From: Microglena sp. YARC
Taxonomy: Eukaryota; Chlorophyta; Chlorophyceae; Chlamydomonadales; Chlamydomonadaceae
Length of the DNA stretch: 64,000 nt
Assembly: GCA_022414725.1 (NCBI GenBank)
Contig: CM039464.1
Coordinates: 52,890,694-52,954,693 of the forward strand
Direction: 5' to 3'
Positions 56,019 through 64,000 of the stretch are shown piece by piece. Both the position numbers and the translations under genes were made by a program. Below the pieces are notes generated by a model, which saw nothing but the letters and a program-made list of their open reading frames with translations, did no database searches and had not been told where the DNA came from. Position 1 is the stretch's first letter; every line of letters begins with the position of its first letter.

Positions 56019-56093
56019 GCAAGCCGGCCAGGAACTACCTCTTATCCACCGCCATGCACAGCATGTTGTTTATCAAGGGCATGCACACAGGCG
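56019..56093 (+). CDS. 75-bp candidate exon of an unrecognised plus-strand gene
   Basis: Acceptor AAGACGCAG and donor GTGAGTGTG bound a frame reading KPARNYLLSTAMHSMLFIKG followed by MHTG. The intron that follows is GT- then G-rich on the coding strand (56094-56270), as after other donors here. No other exon of this gene is identified. Confidence 0.45.
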
Positions 56094-56191
56094 GTGAGTG
56101 TGTGTGTGTGTGTGGGTGGTGGTGTGTGGGTGGGGTGGGCTGGGGGGGAGGTGTGGGCGGTGTGGTGGGGGGGGGGGTGTGTGTGTGTGGT

Positions 56192-56223
<32 letters not shown>

Positions 56224-56275
56224 CGGGGTGGGGGGGGGGGGGGGTGTGTGGGGGGGGGGGGGGGGGGGGAGTTGT
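56094..56275 (+). repeat. GT and poly-G tract
   Basis: GTGTGTGTGGGTGGTGG leads into runs of 20 or more Gs at 56190-56222 and 56230-56270. Homopolymer lengths are unlikely to be exact. Confidence 0.9.
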
Positions 56276-56539
56276 GTGGCCTGCTAGCAGGCATGCGCTA
56301 GATAGATCCCCTGCGCCTGTTGCGCTTAGCCCACCAATAATGAACATTAAGATGGTATACATTGTTCTGGAATGTGGTTGAACGATCAACTATAATTTTC
56401 TTATACAGCATTTTTTAGAAGCAGCTTCTAGGCGCCTCCTGAACCAGCCACAGTGCTACACCCTTACATTTCAGCAGATCAGGACGATGAAGTACAATAT
56501 ACCCCCTCGTCAACATCTAAGTTCAGTCAATAGGCTTAC

Positions 56540-56793
56540 CAGATCATCCTGTGACTCAATCTGCTTCCTTCCTCTTCCTTGGGATGGCCGTCGCCCTCCT
56601 TTGCTGGATCTTCCCCTGCCTTGACCTTGACTGGGCTTTGCCGATGCCCCATACATTCCTTGATTACCTGGGCTCTCACCATCCTTTGGCAATGCCTCAC
56701 TTTTGTTTTGGTCGCGTGCACCGTCCGCACTTTTAGGTGTCCTAGGCGCACCCCTTCCTCCACCTCCCCTCCCAGGCCAGGTGGGGCGGGGAT
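56540..56793 (-). CDS. Exon of an Arg/Gly-rich protein
   Basis: Acceptor TTGATTGCAG at 56794 and donor GATCTG followed by GTAAGCC at 56539 bound 254 bp on the minus strand. The frame reads DPRPTWPGRGGGGRGAPRTP early and GQGRGRSSKGGRRPSQGRGR followed by KQIESQDDL at the end. Arg/Gly-rich disordered segments like this are common in RNA-binding proteins and helicases, but no folded domain is visible. If the donor is not used the frame stops at 56510. Neighbouring exons are not found. Confidence 0.5.
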
Positions 56794-57028
56794 CTGCAAT
56801 CAAGAACCCAAGGGCAGCTGGTTAAGGAAATGGCATGTATGTTTTTTGTTTTTGTTTTTTTAGTTGTGAAAGGATTTTAACCCCAGGAGGTGGGTCTCCC
56901 GACACAAACCAGCGACACCGAGGATTATATTCGAATGTATGTTGCAGTCCGGGCTTCATCATGCCTCTCCCAGCCTGCTCCACATGCCCCCTTTTCTCCC
57001 AACGCCACAGCAAGATTAAACATCTTAA

Positions 57029-57240
57029 ACAAGTTCTATGCAGCGTCGCCTGCGACGCTAAAAAATGGCAGAGAGTGATCGCGACGGAGCTTTAGGTGGC
57101 AACAGAAGCGAGTTAGTTAAGGGACCGTTGGCTGACGTGTCAGCCTTCGTCTCGGTCAGACGGATGGATGGTTGGTCAAACGGACAAATGGGTAACCCTG
57201 GGGGCTCCTGCCCCACAGAAGGGGGGGCTCTGCCGAAAAC
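57029..57240 (+). repeat. M1 family, copy f
   Basis: ACAAGTTCTATGCAGCGTCG CCTGCGACGCT at the left and GGGGGGGCTCTGCCGAAAAC at the right. Confidence 0.8.
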
Positions 57241-57366
57241 TCCTAGCATATGTAGGGCTAAGCATAATCCAACATCGATACAAACTCCTTCTGTACAAGC
57301 CTGCTCCAGAGGACTCCTCTTCACCCAATCGCACAGCACTAATTTAACATCTAAACAAATCCTAAC

Positions 57367-57545
57367 AATGTATGTATGTATGTATGTATGTTAGTATGTG
57401 TGTGTGTGTATGTATGTATGTATGTATGTATGTATGTATGTATGGTATGTATGATAATATATGTATGCATGCATGCATGCATGTATGTTGTATGTATGTA
57501 TATATGTAGGTATGTGTGTATGTAGGTATGTGGATGTATGTTACA
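57367..57545 (+). repeat. (GTAT)n / (GCAT)n microsatellite
   Basis: Nearly pure GTAT/ATGT tetranucleotides with a short GCATGCATGCAT part. Confidence 0.95.
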
Positions 57546-57909
57546 GTCCAGGGGTAGGCCAAATAGGCTTAAGGGACTTACCCAACCGAGACAGAAAGGG
57601 CTAAAAAGAAAAGGCATTACCATTTGTGGCGCAAAGCAAAATCTAACAGATGAAAAATTCTTCTATTCCAGGGCATCGCACAATCTAGCTATTCCGCTAC
57701 CATCTAATGTTTCCTGTTATTAAATTTGGGGCAGTAGGCAGGCTGTGCTGCTGTCCTGTCTCGGCACTGTTTTGCTGAGCTTATCCAACGATTTCTCTCT
57801 CTTCTCTCTCTCCTCTCGTCTCTCTCTCTCTCTCTCCTCTCTTGCTACACAAATAATGTATAACTAATGCTCGTCCATGGGTGAGAGTATGGGGAATCGC
57901 AAAAAAATC

Positions 57910-58210
57910 ATCTCTAATAAGATAGTTTTTGGGCTGCCTAATGGAGCTAGAAGACGTAAGCTGCCATGCATACCCCCCCCCCCCCCACCCCCCTACTCCA
58001 ACAACGAGACAACAAGAATCAATCTCTAATAAGAATAGTTGGGGCTGCCTAATTGAGCTAGACATAAGCTGCCATGCATACCCCACCCCCCCCCCCCCCC
58101 CCCCCCTCCCAACAACAACAATCAATCTCTAATAAGAATAGTTGGGCTGCCTAATTGAGCTAGACGTAAGCTGCCATGCATACTCCCCCCCCCCCCCCCC
58201 CCCCCAACAA
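57910..58210 (+). repeat. ~100-bp tandem repeat with poly-C, three copies
   Basis: AATCTCTAATAAGAATAGTT GGGGCTGCCTAATTGAGCTA GACATAAGCTGCCATGCATA and a long C-run followed by AACAACAA occur at about 57910, 58018 and 58125. Confidence 0.9.
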
Positions 58211-58369
58211 CAACAACAATAACAAACAAAATAGTGAAGGGGTGCCTGCATATATCAAATTCGTTAGCTATTCTATCTCCCAAAGCAAGCCATGGCACAA
58301 TAAAATTCAATGTAATGACTCCTACCATGGAAAGCTCATGCCACATGTGCTGTTAGAGGTCTCTAATGT

Positions 58370-58935
58370 GATGGATCTCGTCCTTCCAGGTGCAGCTTAC
58401 AAACTTACGTACTGACAACACCAACTTCTGCACTGATAACACAGACTGTGTTACACAGTTAGTTGCAGCAGCCTCAAGTGCAGCATGCTTCAGAGGGATT
58501 ATTTTTCCACTATATATAGTGATCACAAGTTTTGACCCCATTTTAGCGAAATGATCGCTATAAAAAAATAAAAAGGCCCCCCCCCCTGGATGGCCATTAA
58601 AAGCTACAACAGGCACCCAAAGCGCTGTTCCCGGGGGAGGCCTCAAAACCACGAAGCTAAAAAAAAATTGAAAACAATATCACTGATGCTTCATGCTGTC
58701 AATATAATATCACTATCTCAGGCAGATCTACAGTCAAAGCAAAATCAATGCAAAATCCAAGATGAAAAAAACTCCTACCATAAGTGGCGCAGGCCACATA
58801 TGATGGTGGAGGTCCCAAGGTGATGGATCTCCTCTTTCCAGGCGCAGCAACAAACTTGCGCACTGACGACATAGTTGGAGCAGGTGGCCTCAAGCACAGC
58901 ATGCTTCTTTCTGCCAACATCATAGCTTATGTCTT
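58370..58935. repeat. Duplicated exon-like segment, two copies ~440 bp apart
   Basis: GTGATGGATCTC-TCCTTCCAGG-GCAGC followed by CAAACTT-CG-ACTGAC and AGC-TCAAG-ACAGCATGCTTC occurs at 58367-58497 and 58818-58905. On the plus strand the sequence is preceded by an acceptor-like CTCTTTCCAG and reads AATNLRTDDIVGAGGLKHSM in the second copy. Coding status uncertain. No other gene is seen between 57250 and 59800. Confidence 0.45.
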
Positions 58936-59819
58936 GGAGTCTGAGTCCCAACTAACCTGCAGACAGGAAGATGTACAGATCATGCCAAGGTCATGGTTGG
59001 ATGTCATGGTTCAGGTGATATTGTCAAGGATATGTTGGATGTCGCGTCGAGGGTAAGATTGACAAAGGCCGATGTGCAGATCATGTCAAGGTCGTGATTG
59101 GATGTCATGGTAAAGGTTTTCGTGTCAAGGCTGCTGTTGGGTGTCATGTCCAGGCCTGGATCCTATGATCAGTTTCACGCAGTTTTTCGTAATTTGCGCA
59201 CTTACGCACACGCCCAACGGTAGTCGAGTCGTGGGGAGAGCGAGCTGCAGCCTGGTGCAGCCTGCAGAATGATTGAGGCGTACAACAATCTTGAGCACGG
59301 GCGTATTGCAAGGAGAGTTTCACAGGGTGGGTTTTTAGATTTCCCATCGAACCCTAAGCACACCCCACGCCAGTCCCGGGCGCCAGTCCCTAGTAACCCT
59401 CACCTGGCGTATACCCGGGGCGTAGACCCCCCCGCCCTCCCATACCCCTGGTCCGCCCTGCTCCCTGCTCCCTGCCCTAGTCGCCCCTAGTCGCCCCCCG
59501 AGTCGCCCCAGTCCGCCCAGACTGGTTGCGCCTGCACTTTGCGCGACTCTTCTCCTACTGCACCGTCGTGCCCCCATTCCATGCTTCTGTCTTACCAAGG
59601 CACTCCACAGCTAACGTAAAAACAGAGTCTAGCCACGCCACCTGCTCATTCTTGCTTCCAATATCACATCGGCCCGAGCCCGCACATTCTGAGCCAGTCT
59701 CAATTCATCCCGCACCCAATTAGCAAAGCGCGCGCAAGAACGCGCAAAATGAATAAGTGACTGCATCGCCTGGAGTAAGCCATCCATGCTCGCTCACGCC
59801 CATCGCCTTGGGCTCCCAG

Positions 59820-60550
59820 CAAGCCCAGCATGCCTCTACCCTAGAGGATCTGCATGCCTTGAGCTAGGCCACCATGTGAAGGTACATCCAGTTTTGGGCT
59901 GATGGGGCTCCTGTGCATGTCTGTAAACTAACCCAACCCATGTGGTAGTTAGTACCCCACCCGCCCACCCACCCACCCACCCACCCATGCACACGCCCAC
60001 CACCTTCGGCTCCCATTCAAGACCAGCATGCCCCACCCTAGAGGACCTGCATGCATTGAGATAGGCCAACATGTGAAGGTACATCCAGTTTTTGGGCTGA
60101 TGGGGCACCTGGAAATGTCTTTAAACTAAGCCAACCCATGTGTAAACACCCACCCACCCACCCACCCACCCACCCGTGCACACGCCCATCACATTGAGCT
60201 AGGCACCATGTGAAGGTACATCAAGGTTTGGGCTGATGGGGCACCTGGAAATGTCTATAAACTAACCCAACCCATGTGGTAATACCCACCCACCCACCCA
60301 CTCATGCACACGCCCATCACATTGAGCTAGGCCACCATGTGAAGGTACATCCAATTTTTGGCTGATGAGGCACCTGCAAATGTCTGTAAACTAACCCAAC
60401 CCATGTGGTAGTACCCACCAACCCACCCACTCATGCACACACCCATCACATTGAGCTAGGCCACCATCTGAAGGGATAGCCAGGTTTGGGCTGATGGGGC
60501 ACCTGGTCATGTATAGAAACTGTACTGACCCATGTGGTTGCAGCGTGGTG
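59820..60550 (+). repeat. ~120-175-bp tandem repeat, five to six copies
   Basis: GCCACCATGTGAAGGTACAT CCAGTTTTGGGCTGATGGGG CACCTGGAAATGTCT, ACTAACCCAACCCATGTGGT AGTACCCACCCACCCA and CACACGCCCATCACATTGAG CTAGG repeat near 59868, 60066, 60207, 60335 and 60463. Confidence 0.9.
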
Positions 60551-60663
60551 TACTGATATTTGTTACATTTACTTTACATTATCATAGGCAGGCCATAGTT
60601 GACACAAAAAATAGATTTTGATCATGGTGATTAGATTTTGGATTGATTTTTATTGTTTTTGTT

Positions 60664-60848
60664 TGAGCCCCCAGGGTTACCCATTTGTCCGTTTGTGCGT
60701 CCGACTGAAAAATTGAAGCCTGACACGTCAGCCAACTGTCTCATAACTAACTGTTCGGTCAGCTCCAGTCCGTTGCCACCTGTCATTCCGTTGCCAAGTT
60801 ACTCCGCCAATTTTTCGCTTCGCTTGCCACGCTGCAAAGGACTTCTCA
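60664..60848 (-). repeat. M1 family, copy g, truncated
   Basis: It begins within the element at GAGCCCCCAGGGTTACCCAT and ends CGCTGCAAAGGACTTCT; the TTTTTGGCGGAG end is missing. Confidence 0.7.
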
Positions 60849-60924
60849 TTATAATGCTTATATTTTTGATTGATTTTGATTGTTTTTGTTAGTGTTTACA
60901 ATTTATCTGGCAATTTATTTATTG

Positions 60925-61695
60925 CCGAAGACGGCGAGCAGCCAAATTGCTGGCTGGAGCCATGTAACCAAGTTCAAGTCCAAGTATGTGTAGCATACCT
61001 ATGCGAATGTGTGTGTGTGTATGTGGTGGTGGTGGTGGTGTGTGTGTGTGAGGGGAGGGGGGGGGGGGGGGGGGGGTCAGGGGTCAGGGAGTATATGTGT
61101 GTGTTTGTGTGTGAATAAATTGATGGCTGGAGCCATGTAACCAAGTTCAAGTCCAAGTACGTGTAGCATACCTTTGTGAATGTGTGTGGGTGTGGGTGGG
61201 TGGGTGTGGGGGGAGGTCAGGAAGCATATGTGCGTGTGTGTTAGTGTGTTATAAAATTGATGGCTGGAGCCATGTAACCAAGTTCAAGTCCAAGTTTGTT
61301 TAGCATGCCTATGTAAATGTGTGTGTATGTGTTAGTGTTAGTGTGTGTGTTTGTTAGTATGTGTGTGTGTTAGTATGTGTGTGTGTGTCTGTATATAAAT
61401 TGATGGCTGGAGCCATGTCACCAAGTTCAAGTCCAAGTATGTGGGCATACCTGTGTGAGTGAGTGTGTGTGTGTGTGTGGTCAGGGAGTATATGCGCAGC
61501 TACGTGTATGTGTGTATGAATTATGTGTCTGGAGCCATGTAACCAAGTTTCAAGTCCAAGCATGTGTAGCATACCTGTGTGAATGTATGTGGGTGGGTGG
61601 GGGGGAGTCAGGGAGTATATGTGTGTGCTTGCTTGTGTGTATGTGTGTGTGTGTGTGTAACTTGATGGCTGGAGCCATGTAACCAAGTTCAAATT
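60925..61695 (+). repeat. Tandem of R2 core and GT runs, six copies
   Basis: GATGGCTGGAGCCATGTAAC CAAGTTCAAGTCCAAGTATG TGTAGCATACCT followed by 60-110 bp of GTGTGT and GGTCAGGGAGTATATG recurs near 60950, 61123, 61260, 61402, 61530 and 61665. A dispersed repeat has here been amplified in tandem. Confidence 0.85.
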
Positions 61696-61809
61696 GACCC
61701 AAAACAAAGCTCCAAAGTGCCCGTGGGGCTCTTTAAAGCTCCCCACATGCTATCACCTCACGCCTTGTTGTAAGGCATATTATGTTTGTATTTATTTAAA
61801 GACAAACTG

Positions 61810-62701
61810 TGGGATGGTACGGCCACTCTGCCACCCTGTCACCCTGCCACCTCATCCCTCAACACTCTTCAAATAACATAAAACACTCCGCCATTCTGTC
61901 ACCCTGCCACCTCATCCCTCAACCCCTTCCCATCCTCCACCCTCCTACTTCCATCTCCATCGCATCCAGCCTCATTGACAGAGCGTGCTGTTCGTCAACC
62001 CCATCAACATATCCCCGGTGTGTGGACTTCTCATGCATTGACATGCAACACACTTAAAATATCATCTCTAACTCTGTCACCCTGTCACCCTGCCACCTCA
62101 TACCTCGACTCCTTCCCACCCTCCACCCTTGCACTCCTATCCCCATTACAGCCAGTCTCATTGACAGAGCGAGCTGTGCTCCAACCCCATCAACTCATAC
62201 CTGGTGTGTGGAGCCCTCATGCATAGACATGCAAAACACTCCAAGTAGCATCTCTAACTCTGTCCCCCTGTCACCCTGCCACCTCATACCTCGACACCTT
62301 CCGACACTCCACCCTCCTACTTCCATCCCTGTTTCAGCCAATCGCATTGATAAAGCAAGCTGTGCGCCAACCCCATCAACACATCCCCAGTGTGTGGAGC
62401 CCTCATGCATAGACATGCAACACACTCCAAGTAGCATCTCTAACTCTGTCCCCCTGTCACCCTGCCACCTCATACCTCGACTACTTCCCACCCTCCACCC
62501 TCCTACTTCCATCCCCGTTGCATCCAGCCTCATTGACAGAGCGTGCTGTGCGCCAACCCCATCAACACATCCCCGGTGTGTGGAGCCCTCGTGCATTGGC
62601 ATGCAACACACTCCAAATAATATGTGTCACTCTGCCCCCCTGCCACCTCAACCCTCAACTCCTTCCCACCCACCACCCTCCTACTTCCATCCCCATTGCA
62701 G
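61810..62701 (+). repeat. ~185-bp acceptor-edge echo array of the exon at 62702
   Basis: CATCCCCATTGCAGCCAGCC TCATTGACAGAGCGAGCTGT GCGCCAACCCCATCAACACA and TGTGTGGAGCCCTCATGCAT TGACATGCAACACACT repeat near 61955, 62140, 62325 and 62510 before the true exon. CTGTCACCCTGCCACCTCAT and CCACCCTCCACCCTCCTACT TCCAT fill the remainder. Each copy holds a plausible acceptor (TTGCAG, TTTCAG or TTACAG). Confidence 0.9.
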
Positions 62702-63073
62702 CCAACCTCATTGACAGAGCGAGCTGTGCGCCAACCCCATCAACACATTCCCAGTGTGTGGAGCCCTCATGCATTGACATGCCACGCTCTTTCCTCGAAA
62801 GCACCGTCCTGCAGTACTACAGCACTGCACGCAAGGGGACCTCTTAGCGTTACAAGGGCTCTACAGGCACTACATATTAGGGTGTCTGGCAGGAGTGCCA
62901 AGGCACTAGACATTAGAGGCTCTCTTGTGTGCCCGGCCGTTGCAGGGGAGGGAGCTATGGAAGGGAGTGACCTGCCTGAGAGTTACACTTTGGATCAAGT
63001 CAAGATTCTCGTAGAGACGTCTATGTTAGCGGCTGTCTCTGGGCTCACATACCTCGTCTCCACCATCCTCAAG
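62702..63073 (+). CDS. Exon of a putative plastid DUF2232-like membrane protein
   Basis: From acceptor CCCATTGCAG one frame is open without interruption to donor CTCAAG followed by GTGCGT. The first ~80 residues are Ser/Thr/Ala/Arg-rich and leader-like (STTALHARGPLSVTRALQAL), as in plastid transit peptides. Then comes an acidic stretch and YTLDQVKILVETSMLAAVSG followed by LTYLVSTILK. L-V-E-T-x-x-L-A-x-x-x-x-L-x-x-L is the pattern I associate with the first membrane helix of cyanobacterial and plant plastid DUF2232-type proteins of unknown function, but I could not test this. Four copies of the exon end and donor follow. The window ends before the next exon. Confidence 0.5.
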
Positions 63074-63292
63074 GTGCGTCGATTCACGTTTCCTGAATCT
63101 GCTGTATTTTATGTGTGTAGGTGTTTGTGTGTGTGTGTGTGGGGTGGGTGTGGGGGGGGATTGTGAGGACAGCTTACATCTTATTACTCATGAATTTATT
63201 ATGTCAATGTTGGCGGCTGTCTCTGGGCTCACATACCTTGTCTCCACCATCCTCAAGGTACGACCATTCATGTTACCTGACCCTGCTATATT

Positions 63293-63323
<31 letters not shown>

Positions 63324-63582
63324 GTGGTGTGTGGGGGGGGGTATTGGCTTATTGTGAGGGCAGCCTATATCTTATGATATGTAGGTTGGCGGCTGTCTCC
63401 GGGCTCACATACCTCGTCTCCACCATCCTGAAGGTACGTCCATTCGTGTTTCCTGAGCCTGCTATATTGTGTGTTGTGTGTGTGTGTGTGTGTGGGGGGG
63501 GGGGAGATTGTGGGGACACTTATATCTACGTTGGCGTCTATGTTGGCTGCTTTTTTTGTGTATGGGTGTTTGTATGTGTATG

Positions 63583-63613
<31 letters not shown>

Positions 63614-64000
63614 GTGGTGGGGGGGGGGTATTGTTTATTGTGAAGATTGTGAGGACAGCCTATACCCTTATGACGTCTATGTTGGGCAGCTGTCTCCGGG
63701 CTCACATACCTTGTCTCCACCGTCCTCAAGGTGCGATCATTGTGTGTATTCATTTTATTTTACGGAAGTAGTCAATATGTCCTGGTTCCAAGATTTAGTG
63801 CAGGTTATAATATGTATAATATATTGGCTGTGTCTCTGGGCTCACATACCGTGTCTCCATTATTCTCAAGAACGTCCAATCATGTTTCCTCAGCCTGCCT
63901 GTATTTTGTATATGTGTGTGTGTGGTGGTGGTGGTGGTGGTGGTGGTGGTGGGGGGTGGGGGGGGGGTGGGGGGGGGAAGATTGTGAGGACAGCCTATAT
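63074..64000 (+). repeat. Donor-edge echo array of the exon ending at 63073
   Basis: GGCGGCTGTCTCTGGGCTCA CATACCTTGTCTCCACCATC CTCAAGGTACG recurs at about 63211-63262, 63387-63440, 63688-63735 and 63825-63875. Each copy is followed by GTGTGT runs, G-runs and ATTGTG(A)GGACAGCCTATATC. The copies near 63211 and 63390 keep the reading frame of the true exon. Confidence 0.9.

Noticed and set aside
61810..62700. A Thr/Ser/Pro-rich 168-residue secreted protein
   Set aside because: It is the translated acceptor-edge array; only sequence after 62702 continues uniquely.
1..64000. tRNA or rRNA genes
   Set aside because: No cloverleaf with A and B boxes and no rRNA core motif was found by eye. The TTCAAGTTC words of R2 recall a B box but lack a matching A box and stems.

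Overview
This window comes from a nuclear chromosome of a repeat-rich eukaryote, most likely a chlorophyte green alga. The coding sequence is split by GT-AG introns. One protein is built from tandem repeats with a LANSLWA-type core, a style abundant in green algal organelle RNA-binding proteins. One exon looks like a plastid membrane protein behind a transit-like leader. Genes are sparse, and most of the 64 kb is tandem repeat, transposon or very low-complexity intron. The species cannot be fixed from the sequence. There is a 1,000-N assembly gap at 26222-27221, and the array before it is full of small indels, so frameshifts nearby may be sequencing errors.

Layout. 0-8.2 kb: a broken plus-strand gene end, a short dispersed repeat, and a non-autonomous LTR retrotransposon (TSD GACTG). 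Its left LTR is split by three TTA-flanked inverted-repeat elements standing end to end. 8.2-10.6 kb: dispersed repeats. 10.6-19.3 kb: a minus-strand peptide methionine sulfoxide reductase A (msrA) gene whose three visible exons lie in huge tandem-repeat introns. 19.3-26.2 kb: a noisy ~70-bp GT-rich array running into the gap. 27.2-36.8 kb: exons of an unrecognised plus-strand gene. 37.4 kb: a clean hAT-type MITE. 37.8-46.2 kb: an unrecognised minus-strand gene with three phase-compatible exons and a long coiled coil. 47.3 kb: a near-perfect hairpin. 48.7 kb: a complete intronless CMC2-like twin CX9C gene. 49-52 kb: tandem repeats and one small minus-strand exon. 54.2-55.1 kb: the last exon of a LANSLWA-repeat protein. 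55.5-61.8 kb: MITEs, minisatellites and isolated exons. 61.8-64 kb: a plus-strand exon resembling DUF2232-type membrane proteins.

The most striking feature recurs in several unrelated genes on both strands. Introns are filled with tandem units that each contain a copy of the neighbouring exon edge together with its splice site. Donor-edge copies lie downstream of the exon and acceptor-edge copies lie upstream. Intron 5' parts tend to be G/T-rich on the coding strand and 3' parts C/A-rich, so the two ends are potentially complementary. I call these copies 'exon-edge echoes' below. I do not know of a described system with this form.
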